Assembly (NCBI RefSeq): GCF_019052805.1
Contig: NZ_JAHQRJ010000003.1
Coordinates: forward strand, 459,830-523,829
DNA length: 64,000 nucleotides
Direction: 5' to 3'
Source: Noviherbaspirillum sp. L7-7A
GTDB taxonomy: Bacteria; Pseudomonadota; Gammaproteobacteria; Burkholderiales; Burkholderiaceae_D
Shown here: one piece after another, positions 52,985-61,206 of the stretch
How the letters are laid out: each line of letters begins with the position of its first letter
Numbering within the stretch: the stretch's first letter is position 1
The notes under the pieces: model-generated
Seen by the model: only the letters and a program-made list of their open reading frames with translations
Databases searched by the model: none
What the model was told of the DNA's origin: nothing
Position numbers and translations under genes: made by a program

Positions 52985-54361
52985 ATGGCACGCAATACTA
53001 CCGTCAAGGCCGACCACAACGCGCCTGCAATCACCGAAATGCTGGCGAAGTTCGTCGTCGATCATCCGTCCAGGGGCTGGGACGACAAGGTCGAGCGCGA
53101 AGCGCATCGCACCTTTGCGAACTGGGTAGGCTGCGCGATAGGCCCGTCCGGGCACGAAACCGTGCAGGCTGCGCTGGCCGCGGTCAATGAGCTGGCGCCA
53201 GCGCCGCAAGCCTCGCTGCTGGGCCGCACCGAGAAAGTCGACATGGCCAATGCTGCCTTGCTCAATGGCATCAGCTCGCATACCTTCGACTTCGACGACA
53301 CCCACCTGAAGACCATCATCCACCCGGCCGGCCCGGTGGCTTCCGCGGTGCTGGCGCTGGGCGAGCATATCGGCGCGACCGGTCGCGCCATGCTGGATGC
53401 GCTGGTGCTGGGCATTGAGGTGTCATGCCGCGTCGGCAATGCTGTCTACCCAAACCACTATGACCGCGGCTGGCATATTACCGGTTCGACCGGCATGCTG
53501 GGCAGCGCCGCCGCCTGTTCGCGCCTGCTGGGCCTGGATGCGGAACGCACCCAGATGGCGCTGGGCATCGCGGCCTCGCAGCCGATCGGCCTGCGCGAGC
53601 AGTTCGGCACCATGACCAAGCCCTTCCATCCGGGTGGCGCGGCCAAGGCCGGCCTGATGGCGGCACTGATGGCAAAGCATGGCTATACCGCGTCGAAGCG
53701 GGCGCTGGAAGCGCCGCGCGGCCTGATGCAGGTGTTCTCGGACAAGACCGACTGGAGCGAGATCACCGAGCGCCTGGGCCAGACCTGGGAAATCGCGCTC
53801 AACACCTACAAGCCGTTTGCCTGCGGCATTGTGATCCATCCCAGCATCGACGGCTGCGTGCAGCTGCGCAACCAATACGACCTGAAGCCGGAACAAATCG
53901 CCAAGGTCACGCTGAAGGTGCATTCGCTGGTGCTGGAACTGACCGGCAAGAAGACGCCGGCCGATGGCCTGCAGGCCAAATTCAGCGTCTACCATTCCTG
54001 CGCCGCCGGCCTGATCTTCGGCCGCGCCGGCGAGCATGAATATGCCGACGAGATCGTCAACCGTCACGATGTGGTGGCGCTGCGCTCGAAGGTCGAAGCC
54101 ATCGTCGACGACAGCATCGACGAAGCCTCGGCTGATCTCACCATCGAAACCACCGACGGCCGCGCCCTGCATGTGTTCGTCGAGCATGCGATCGGCAGCG
54201 TCGAGCGGCCCATGAGCGATGAACAGCTGAAAGCCAAATTCGTTGACCAGAGCGCGCCCGTGATCGGCCAGCAGAAGGCCGAGCAGGCATTCGCGTTGGC
54301 GATGCGGCTGGCCGACTGCGCCGATGCAAAGGAACTGCTGCAGGCAGCACGCCCTGACTGA
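52985..54361 (+). CDS. MmgE/PrpD-family protein
   Basis: 458 residues. Family blocks are visible: DDKVEREAHRTFANWVGCAIG, NGISSHTFDFDDTHLKTIIHP (the His/Asp-rich active-site segment), ALVLGIEVSCRVGNAV, GSTGMLGSAAACSRLLGLD and PFACGIVIHPSIDGC. Members include 2-methylcitrate dehydratase, cis-aconitate decarboxylase and iminodisuccinate epimerase; which reaction is run here is not evident, and no prpB/prpC genes adjoin it, so methylcitrate is less likely. AAGGCA precedes the start. It is in line with the Bug gene and followed by a GST gene after 86 bp. Confidence 0.9.
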   Translation: MARNTTVKADHNAPAITEMLAKFVVDHPSRGWDDKVEREAHRTFANWVGCAIGPSGHETVQAALAAVNELAPAPQASLLGRTEKVDMANAALLNGISSHTFDFDDTHLKTIIHPAGPVASAVLALGEHIGATGRAMLDALVLGIEVSCRVGNAVYPNHYDRGWHITGSTGMLGSAAACSRLLGLDAERTQMALGIAASQPIGLREQFGTMTKPFHPGGAAKAGLMAALMAKHGYTASKRALEAPRGLMQVFSDKTDWSEITERLGQTWEIALNTYKPFACGIVIHPSIDGCVQLRNQYDLKPEQIAKVTLKVHSLVLELTGKKTPADGLQAKFSVYHSCAAGLIFGRAGEHEYADEIVNRHDVVALRSKVEAIVDDSIDEASADLTIETTDGRALHVFVEHAIGSVERPMSDEQLKAKFVDQSAPVIGQQKAEQAFALAMRLADCADAKELLQAARPD

Positions 54362-54447
54362 TTGCTCCCGCAGGGAATGAATGGGCGGGCGACCACGGAG
54401 CGACTCTGCTAGCATGGCCGCCCATTCAACCATTTCAGGGAAGCTCC

Positions 54448-55056
54448 ATGAAACTCTTCTACTCGCCAGGCGCCTGTTCGATGGCGCCACATATCGTGGC
54501 ACGCGAGGCTGGCATTCCGGTCGACCTGGTCAAGGTCGACATCCCCAACAAGAAGACCGAAGACGGCGGCGATTTCTGGCAGATCAATCCCAAGGGTTAT
54601 GTGCCGGCGCTGCAGCTCGACGACGGCCGCGTGCTGACCGAAGTCGGCGTGATCTGCCAGTACCTGGCCGACCAGGCGCCCGCATCGAAGCTGGTGCCGC
54701 CGTTCGGCGCCTTCGAGCGCTATGAGCAGATGGCTGCGCTCAATTTCGCATCCACCGAAGTCCACAAGCAGATCGGCGCGCTGTTCAATCCCAGGCTGAC
54801 GCCGGAGATGAAGGAAGTCCAGCTCGCCACCATCGCGCGTCGCCTCGACAGCCTGGAGAAGATGTTGGCTGGCAAGGACTTCATCGCCGGCAATAGCTTC
54901 AGCGCCGCCGACGCCTACCTGTTCACGGTGCTGAACTGGACCAACGTCCACAAGATCGACATGTCGAAGTGGCCGAATATCCAGGCCTATATGCGCCGCG
55001 TCGGTACCCGTCCGAAGGTGCAGGAAACCCTGAAGGCGGAAGGCCTGGTGAAGTAA
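54448..55056 (+). CDS. gst: Glutathione S-transferase, beta class
   Basis: 202 residues. The thioredoxin-like N-terminus MKLFYSPGACSMAPHIVARE carries the beta-class Cys10 that binds glutathione covalently, the conserved Pro of GYVPAL and the acidic E of LTEVGVICQYLADQ. The all-helical C-terminal domain includes FIAGNSFSAADAYLF. It is similar to proteobacterial GstA. It is cytosolic, conjugating or reducing electrophiles. A weak AGGGA lies before the ATG. It may have its own promoter after the MmgE/PrpD gene, as the 86-bp gap exceeds others in the cassette. Confidence 0.92.
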   Translation: MKLFYSPGACSMAPHIVAREAGIPVDLVKVDIPNKKTEDGGDFWQINPKGYVPALQLDDGRVLTEVGVICQYLADQAPASKLVPPFGAFERYEQMAALNFASTEVHKQIGALFNPRLTPEMKEVQLATIARRLDSLEKMLAGKDFIAGNSFSAADAYLFTVLNWTNVHKIDMSKWPNIQAYMRRVGTRPKVQETLKAEGLVK

Positions 55057-55095
55057 TTTCTCCACAGGCCTGTCGGTTCTTCGCTGGCGACAGTG

Positions 55096-55695
55096 TCAAT
55101 CCCCGTCGCCGGCTGACATCGGCTCGCCGGTCGCATAAAAATGGCCGCCGGCGACATGATGCAGGCTGCGCCATTTAGGATCGGCCTGCTCGAAATGCCA
55201 GCGGCCATTGACGAAGGCATGGGTATCGGCCCAGGCGCCGACGACTTCGCCGATGAACAGGTCATAGGCCTGCTGGTTGTGCGGCTCGGGGATCAGCCTG
55301 CAGGCCAGCCAGGCCGAGCAGCCGGCCACGAATGGCAAGTCATATCCATCCATGGCGAACAGTTCTGCGCCGGCATGCCGCAGCTTGCCAGGGTCGTTGA
55401 ACAGGCTGCAGCTTCCCAGCTGCTGGGTCAGCTGCAATTGAGCCACGGTCGGCACCTGGATCACGAAAGCGCCGCTGCGCTCGATCAGTTCGCGGGTCCG
55501 GGTGGCCTTGTCCAGCACCACGGTCAGCTTGGGCGGCGTGAAGTCGAGCGCGCAGGCCCATGCCGCGGCCATTACATTGGCCACGCCTTCATGCCGCGCC
55601 GACACCAGCACGGTGGGGCCGTGGTTGATCAGCCGGTAGGCCTTGGGCAGGTCGACTGGCGCTATCGATGAGGTCGTTGCATTCATTGCGGTCAT
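55096..55695 (-). CDS. Flavin reductase-like (FMN-binding) protein
   Basis: 199 residues from the ATG at 55695 (AAGGAAA upstream). The flavin-reductase fold is indicated by YRLINHGPTVLVSARHEGVANVMAAAWACALDFTPPKLTVVLDK and the loop ERSGAFVIQVPT. Members reduce FMN with NAD(P)H or bind flavin as part of two-component monooxygenases. It follows a glycosyltransferase gene by 20 bp on the same strand, but no monooxygenase is nearby. It is convergent with the GST gene, 39 bp away. Confidence 0.85.
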   Translation of the reverse strand: MTAMNATTSSIAPVDLPKAYRLINHGPTVLVSARHEGVANVMAAAWACALDFTPPKLTVVLDKATRTRELIERSGAFVIQVPTVAQLQLTQQLGSCSLFNDPGKLRHAGAELFAMDGYDLPFVAGCSAWLACRLIPEPHNQQAYDLFIGEVVGAWADTHAFVNGRWHFEQADPKWRSLHHVAGGHFYATGEPMSAGDGD

Positions 55696-55715
55696 TGCTT
55701 TCCTTCTGTTGTTCG

Positions 55716-57068
55716 TCAGGTGCCGTCGGGCTGCATGTCGGATTGCGCTGCGCATGGCGTTCCCCGCTGTGTATGGTGGCCATGCCCGCCGAGCATCCGA
55801 AGCTGCGCTTCGATCTCGTCGCAGGCACGCGCCACGCCATCTTCCTGGCGCGCCAGCGCAGCCAGGCTCTCGGCATTGGCGCGCACGCCTGTGTCGGCCA
55901 GCGCTGCATGCAACGCCCTTCCCAGCACACCCGCGCCAAAGCGCCTGGCGGGAATCACGCGGGCCGCGCCCAGCCGCGCCAGCCGCCGCGCATTATCCGC
56001 CTGATCGTGCGCCTGCGGCATGATGACCTGCGGCACGCCCGCCCGCATCGCACGAAAGATGGTGCCGATGCCGCCCGCATGCACCATCACCGCCGCATGT
56101 GGCAGCACCCCATCGAACGGCGCGTAATCGACCCGCATCGCCCAGTCCGGCAAGGGTGACGGCAGGCGCGCCGATGCCGACAGGCCGCTGGTTACCAGCA
56201 GCGCCCGCATGCCCTCCCTTGCCGCCGCGGCCAGCGCATGACGGTAGAAGTCGCCCGGCACGCCTGGCGCTGAGGATAGCGTAAATACCGCCAGCGGCCT
56301 GTCGCGCCGTTCCAGGAAAGCCTGCAACGCCGACGGCAGGGCCTGCTGCCCACCGACGTAGACTGCCGTGCCGGTCTGCACGGCAGAGGCCGGCCAGTCC
56401 GGCTGCCGCCCGCCCAGAAGCGGCGAAAACATGGCCAGCACCCGGCGCGGCGAATGCTGGCCTTCGTACATCGGATGCGGTTCGGCATCGAGCCTTAGTT
56501 CCTGCCTGAACGCCGCTACCGGCGCGACCCATTGCCGGGTGTGCTTGCGCACGTAGTAAAACACTCTGGCATGGAGCTCGGGATAGCGGGCGCACAGGTC
56601 CGGGAGCAAGGGCACTGGCAAATAGCCGGGGCGATCGTGCAGCGAGAACAGCGTCATTGGCTGAAACACGGCTGAGATCCAGGGCAGGCCGGTGCTGGCG
56701 GCCACCAGCGGCGCGGCCATTGCCATCAGCGACTGGCTGACCAGCAGGTCGGCATCTCGGGTGGCGAACAACAGGTCGGCATGGCTCTGCCGTATCGCCG
56801 GGGAGAGATAGTCACGATAGACAAACTCAGCGCCAGTTTTGGGATGCATGTAGCGCGCGAAGAAGGCGGCCGCATCGGGCGCGCCCGGCGGATCGGGCCG
56901 CATATGCCGGAATGCCAGGCCGGCCAATTCCACCCTGTCGCGGTGCTCCATGCTGGTGGCGATGCTCACCTTGTAGCCGCGCCGCTGCAGTTCTACCCCG
57001 ATGGCAAGAAAGGGATACAGATCTCCTAGCGAGCCGGCGGTGGCGAACACGACGTGGTGCTGTTTCAT
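55716..57068 (-). CDS. GT-B glycosyltransferase (UDP-glucosyl/sterol glucosyltransferase-like)
   Basis: 450 residues of GT-B layout. The N-terminal motif VVFATAGSLGDLYPFLAIGVELQRRGYKVSIAT and the C-terminal donor site APFDGVLPHAAVMVHAGGIGTIFRAMRAGVPQVIMPQAHDQADNARRLARLG (HAGG type) are those of family-1/28-like transferases that glycosylate lipids, sterols or secondary metabolites. It has no signal peptide. The Shine-Dalgarno is weak. It lies just upstream of the flavin reductase gene. The acceptor is unknown. Confidence 0.88.
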   Translation of the reverse strand: MKQHHVVFATAGSLGDLYPFLAIGVELQRRGYKVSIATSMEHRDRVELAGLAFRHMRPDPPGAPDAAAFFARYMHPKTGAEFVYRDYLSPAIRQSHADLLFATRDADLLVSQSLMAMAAPLVAASTGLPWISAVFQPMTLFSLHDRPGYLPVPLLPDLCARYPELHARVFYYVRKHTRQWVAPVAAFRQELRLDAEPHPMYEGQHSPRRVLAMFSPLLGGRQPDWPASAVQTGTAVYVGGQQALPSALQAFLERRDRPLAVFTLSSAPGVPGDFYRHALAAAAREGMRALLVTSGLSASARLPSPLPDWAMRVDYAPFDGVLPHAAVMVHAGGIGTIFRAMRAGVPQVIMPQAHDQADNARRLARLGAARVIPARRFGAGVLGRALHAALADTGVRANAESLAALARQEDGVARACDEIEAQLRMLGGHGHHTQRGTPCAAQSDMQPDGT

Positions 57069-57228
57069 GCATGCAGTCAGGGACAGTCAAGCCGGATATC
57101 TTGCCGCGCATGCCATGTCTTGTCGCGCCGGCGCAGGGTGTGCCTTGTCCAGGCTCATGCACGCCTGCCGTTACGCGATGCATCGCTGCCGGAAGTCAGG
57201 CTGGCGGGCATTGGCTCCTTTGCCGCCG

Positions 57229-57453
57229 TCAGATTTCCCTGTCGATGAAGCGGCAAGCCTCGGTCTTAGCCGCGTCGGCTGCCAACGCCGGCGTTTCCCA
57301 GCAGGTCTGCCGGCTCGCCCTGGCCTTGGTGCCGTTGACAATGAACGACCATGCCCATCGGCCGCCCCTTTTCTCGGTAAGGATTTCCACTCTGCAGCCC
57401 TTGTATTCAAAGCGTAGGGCACGGTTTCTGAGAACATTGATTGGCGTATGCAT
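57229..57453 (-). CDS. Small hypothetical protein
   Basis: 74 residues: beta-rich first half (RALRFEYKGCRVEILTEKRG, WAWSFIVNG), then a helical tail ending TEACRFIDREI. GGAGGCG lies 10 nt before the ATG, which is a good start signal. It is convergent with nothing nearby and lies between the glycosyltransferase gene and a gene-free stretch. I do not recognise the family. Confidence 0.6.
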   Translation of the reverse strand: MHTPINVLRNRALRFEYKGCRVEILTEKRGGRWAWSFIVNGTKARASRQTCWETPALAADAAKTEACRFIDREI

Positions 57454-58214
57454 TTTGATTCTCGCCTCCGATCGTCAATGCAGCATTACCTTGCTGTCCG
57501 GATTCCGTTGCGGAACCAGCCGGCCATGGGCGGTCATCCCGCGCTGTCTCCGAAGAGCAAAGGAAATATCGTAGACGCGGGGATGCTGCCTGTCTGTATC
57601 CTGGAGTACATAGGCAAGCGGCTTGCTGACGATGCTCAGTGCCTGTGCTTTCCAGCGCGAAAAAACTCTGGCGGGCGTGCTTGGCTGAAGACCAGAGGCA
57701 GTCTGCGCTTGCGGGCTGAGGCGGGAATTTGGGTCCCTGTGCGACGCAAGAGACGTGAGCGCCAGGCAACTGCGCAGCTTCAGTGTCTTAACCCGAAAAA
57801 AGGGGAATAGCCGAGCTGGTCCTGCCCCCATCGCTGAACGGCACCACTGCCTTTTTTTCGGCAGCGCCGGAACCGGTCAATCTATCTGGCGCAGGCTTGA
57901 ACGGATGATGGACAAACTGCTGCTTGTGACCGGCATTGCACGGCGTGGATGACTTGGCAGCGCATTACCACATTGAAATGGACACTCGTTCACGGTGCAG
58001 AGGGCTGTCTGCACCTTACCTGGCAGCATGGCATGAAGACAGGATCTGCAAGCCCAAGGAGCTAGAGCGGATTCAGAGGAATAGCCGAGGCCAATCAGCA
58101 GAAATGCAAGCGGCGCCACGAATGTGCAGCGCTGCCAAATCAGACGCGGCCCGCGCCACGATCATGTTACCCCATGTTCGCCATCGCAGGCCGTGGATCG
58201 ATGAAGTGGGCTTC
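57454..58214. other. Gene-free stretch, nothing recognised
   Basis: About 760 bp with short overlapping open frames on both strands, none with a start signal or recognisable sequence. No strong hairpin seen. It may contain eroded genes. Confidence 0.5.
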
Positions 58215-58544
58215 CTACTTCGCCGCGTCCGCCTCGCACTTCTTCATGAACGACGTCTTCGCCGCGCCTGCCAGCGGCTTGCCATTCTTGCCGACAGCCT
58301 TGGCTTCGCAGGACGCTGCCCCCGATCCACCACCCTCGCATTTCTTGACGAAGGACGCCTTGGCGGCGCCGGTCAATGGCTTACCGCTGGAAGACACCGC
58401 GCGCGCTTCGCAACTCGTTGCGCCCGGGGTGACCACTGCCGCTGGCGCGCCGGACTTGGCGGGCGCTGCTGGAGCCGCTGTCTGCGCATGGGCGCTCACG
58501 GAAAACAGGGCGGCGGCAAACAGTGCGAAGGACGTTTTCATCAT
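58215..58544 (-). CDS. Periplasmic protein with two PsiF-like repeats
   Basis: 109 residues. A Sec signal (KTSFALFAAALFSVSAHA-QT) leads to a Pro/Ala linker and then two copies of a ~27-residue unit: SCEARAVSSSGKPLTGAAKA and SCEAKAVGKNGKPLAGAAKT, each closing with SF-[VM]-KKCE. Each unit has a Cys near either end, as in the PsiF repeat (Cys ... Gly-Ala-Ala-Lys ... Phe ... Cys). AGGAGA precedes the ATG pair. The function of PsiF is not known beyond induction by phosphate starvation in E. coli. Another PsiF gene lies at 60410. Confidence 0.78.
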   Translation of the reverse strand: MMKTSFALFAAALFSVSAHAQTAAPAAPAKSGAPAAVVTPGATSCEARAVSSSGKPLTGAAKASFVKKCEGGGSGAASCEAKAVGKNGKPLAGAAKTSFMKKCEADAAK

Positions 58545-58783
58545 GATTATTCTCCTGAGTTTTTTTGTGATGAGCCCATGGCTCAGAGTGATTAACGGAT
58601 AAGTTGTTTAATAGTTGACAGTTTTCTGGCAATGAATGGATTCATTGCATCGGCTTTACGCTGCATCAAATGCGAGTCGATGACGTTGAAAGCATGCATG
58701 CAGCGTTATCTGCCCAAATTCGCTCGCGGGAAGGCGCGCATAGGCAAGTAGAGCAGCGATGCCGGAAACGTCGGATAAGCGCG

Positions 58784-60346
58784 TTAAAGCAGCGAATCGA
58801 TCGGCAGCAACGACAGCAGCCAGACGGTGAAGCGCTGCCACAGCGTCGCGCCGGGCTCGGTGTCACGGAAGATAGTTTGGCCATCGCGCTGTTCGGTCCA
58901 GAACAGGCGGCCGTCCTTGCCCAGCTGCACTTGGTAGGCGCTGGCCGGAATACGCTGCACGAAGGCAGCGTCGAGCTGGCCCGCCAGCGTCGGGCTGTCG
59001 ATCACGAAGCCCATCTCGGTGTTCAAGCGTGCCGAGCGCGGGTCGAAATTGAAGGAACCGACGAACAGCCGGCTGCGGTCGACCGAGAAAGTCTTGGCAT
59101 GCAGGCTGGTGGCCGATGAACTGCCGCGCAGCGCCGCTTCGCGCTCGCCAGCTGGCCGCGGCGCCAGGCGCTTGAGTTCATACAGCTTCACGCCCGCCTC
59201 GAGCAGTGGCTCGCGGTGCTTGGCATAGCCGGCATGCACGGCCGCCACATCGGTGGCTTCGAGCGCATTGGTAAGGATATCGACCTCGACACCGCGGTCG
59301 GCCAGCTCGCTGAAGAACTCGACGCTTTCCGACGGCACGAAATAGGGCGACACCAGGCTGACACGCGATACCGGATCGCCAATCAGCGCCTTGAGCTTTT
59401 GCGGCACCAGCCCTGCCGGCTCGGCCCGCCCCAGCGCCTTGGCCGGGTCGTCGCTGACCATGCGCGTGACCGCCCATTCCAGCGGCAGCCTGGCCGCAGC
59501 CAGTTCCTGCACGAAGGAGGAAGCGCGCAGCGCCTGCATGTAGGCCGAGGTGGCCTCTTCAGTGCGCAGCTGAGCGGCCTCTGTCTCAAGCTTGGCCAGC
59601 GCATCGGGCGCAGCCGAGCCCAGCAGCAGCGGCGCCGGATAGGCCGAAGCGCTGCGCCAGTAAAGGTCGAAGTCGTCGGACACGGCCTGCACCACCGCGC
59701 CGATCGCCATTACGTCCAGATCGGAGAACAGCACGCCGCTGGTGGCGCCGAAGTATTCGTCGCCGACATTGCGGCCACCGATGATGGTAACCTGGTTGTC
59801 GGCGGTAAAGGACTTGTTGTGCATGCGCCGGTTGGCGCGGTGAAAGTCGGTGAGGTAGTTCAGCCAGCGCCAGTTGCGCGCCGTCAGCGGGTTGAACAGC
59901 CGCACCTCGATGCCGGGATGGGCGTCAAGCGCCGCAAGCGTGGCGTCCAGGCCGCTGGTGTTGTTGTCGTCCAGCAGCAGCCGCACCCGCACGCCGCGCT
60001 CTGCGGCTGCGCGCAAGGCGTCGAACAACAGGGTGCCTGTCATGTCCTTATGCCAGATGTAGTACTGTACATCCAGGCTGCGTTCGGCCGTCTGCGCCAG
60101 GTGCACCCGCGCGGCGAAGGCGTCGCGCGCATCGAGCAGCGGATGGATGCCGGACTGGCCCGGATGGACAGCCGCCAGCGGCGTGATTACCCGGCCAAGC
60201 CGGGTGCCGGCGGTATCGGTATAGGCATGCGACTGGCTGCGCGGCTCAAGCGGCGGCAGCGTGCCGCAGGCCGTCAGCAGGCACAGCAGCACCGCCAGCA
60301 ATGCGCGGCGCAGACATTGGCAAGGTGAAGGCGGAAAACGAGCCAT
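58784..60346 (-). CDS. Phospholipase-D-like lipoprotein (cardiolipin-synthase superfamily)
   Basis: 520 residues. A lipobox LLTAC (in LAVLLCLLTACGTL) makes it a probable lipoprotein. Two HKD motifs are complete: HNKSFTADNQVTIIGGRN and HAKTFSVDRSRLFVGSFN, with YYIWHKDMTGTLLFDAL and SPYFVPS in the usual places. Such proteins hydrolyse or transfer phosphatidyl groups; E. coli YmdC-like cardiolipin synthases are similar but not lipoproteins. The start has a weak Shine-Dalgarno. It lies between two PsiF-type genes on the same strand. Confidence 0.88.
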   Translation of the reverse strand: MARFPPSPCQCLRRALLAVLLCLLTACGTLPPLEPRSQSHAYTDTAGTRLGRVITPLAAVHPGQSGIHPLLDARDAFAARVHLAQTAERSLDVQYYIWHKDMTGTLLFDALRAAAERGVRVRLLLDDNNTSGLDATLAALDAHPGIEVRLFNPLTARNWRWLNYLTDFHRANRRMHNKSFTADNQVTIIGGRNVGDEYFGATSGVLFSDLDVMAIGAVVQAVSDDFDLYWRSASAYPAPLLLGSAAPDALAKLETEAAQLRTEEATSAYMQALRASSFVQELAAARLPLEWAVTRMVSDDPAKALGRAEPAGLVPQKLKALIGDPVSRVSLVSPYFVPSESVEFFSELADRGVEVDILTNALEATDVAAVHAGYAKHREPLLEAGVKLYELKRLAPRPAGEREAALRGSSSATSLHAKTFSVDRSRLFVGSFNFDPRSARLNTEMGFVIDSPTLAGQLDAAFVQRIPASAYQVQLGKDGRLFWTEQRDGQTIFRDTEPGATLWQRFTVWLLSLLPIDSLL

Positions 60347-60409
60347 GCGGACGGCAAGGGAAATGAGGTATGCGCATCATACCCATGCCCTTGCCTTCTC
60401 CGCGCCGGC

Positions 60410-60688
60410 TCAGGGCTTGGACGTCTGCAAGGCCGGCTTGCTCGGGTCGCCCAGCGACTGCGGCGCCGTGGTGGCGTTGCCGACATTCTTCATGCAGCTG
60501 TTGAGGAAGGCCTTGCGCTGCTCGCCCTTGAGGCCCTTGTCCGTGGCCTGCTGGTTGCATTCCCGTGAGGTATCGCGGGGCGCTTCCAGCGGCGCCGCAT
60601 TCGCCTTGGACGGCTGCGCGCTGCGGTCGGCGGAAAGCGCCGGGCTGGCCAGCATGGCGGCGGCAAGCATGATCATCAGTTTGTTCAT
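60410..60688 (-). CDS. psiF: PsiF-repeat protein
   Basis: 92 residues. A Sec signal (KLMIMLAAAMLASPALSA) is followed by a low-complexity stretch and one clear PsiF repeat (CNQQATDKGLKGEQRKAFLNSCMK). The E. coli PsiF protein is phosphate-starvation inducible; its role is unknown. GGAGGA precedes the ATG. It lies 14 bp after the copper-protein gene, so they are probably one operon. Confidence 0.85.
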   Translation of the reverse strand: MNKLMIMLAAAMLASPALSADRSAQPSKANAAPLEAPRDTSRECNQQATDKGLKGEQRKAFLNSCMKNVGNATTAPQSLGDPSKPALQTSKP

Positions 60689-60702
60689 GGCTGTCCTCCG
60701 GT

Positions 60703-61059
60703 TCAGTGCATGCCGTGCATCTGCGAGCAGCTTTCAGCGCAACGCCGGCACGCCTTGGCGCACAGCTGCATTTCGCCGTCGGGATCCTCATGCTCTTCGC
60801 ACAGCGCGGCGCAGGCGGCGCAGATCTCAGCGCATTCCCCGGCCAGATGGGCATGGTGCGGCGAGCGCCTGGCCATGAAGTCGGCATGGGTCAGGCAGAT
60901 CTGCGCGCAGTCCAGCAGCGCTACCAGGTGCTTGGCTTCGCTATGCGGATGGCTGCCATGCATTACATGGGCAGCGGTTTCGGTGCAGAGCCGGTGGCAG
61001 GCAAGGCAGTTTTCCAGGCATTGCTTCATTTCAGCGGACATCGCCGATGTTTGTTCCAT
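60703..61059 (-). CDS. Four-helix-bundle copper-binding protein (Csp type)
   Basis: 118 residues with 14 Cys in CxxxC patterns on four helices (CLENCLACHRLC; DCAQIC; ECAEICAACAALC; LCAKACRRCAESC) and several His/Met (HGSHPHSE, SPHHAHLA, MHGMH). This matches the copper-storage family (Csp). There is no signal peptide, so it is the cytosolic Csp3-like kind, storing Cu(I). GGGAG precedes the start. It is cotranscribed with psiF. Confidence 0.88.
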   Translation of the reverse strand: MEQTSAMSAEMKQCLENCLACHRLCTETAAHVMHGSHPHSEAKHLVALLDCAQICLTHADFMARRSPHHAHLAGECAEICAACAALCEEHEDPDGEMQLCAKACRRCAESCSQMHGMH

Positions 61060-61206
61060 GGCTATCTCCCAGTTCGTGGACGGTGACGGGCATTACGCCC
61101 CGGAACAGCCCAGCCTAACGACGCTGCCTGGACTGTCAAGCCAATCGCACACCTGACCAAGACCCGGACAAGCCGGGCTGCCGGCAGGCAAGCTGCTGCA
61201 ACGGGC

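Noticed and set aside
51980..53368. 462-codon minus-strand open frame opposite the Bug and PrpD-like genes
   Set aside because: It spans two well-supported genes and the gap between them, and has shadow-like composition.
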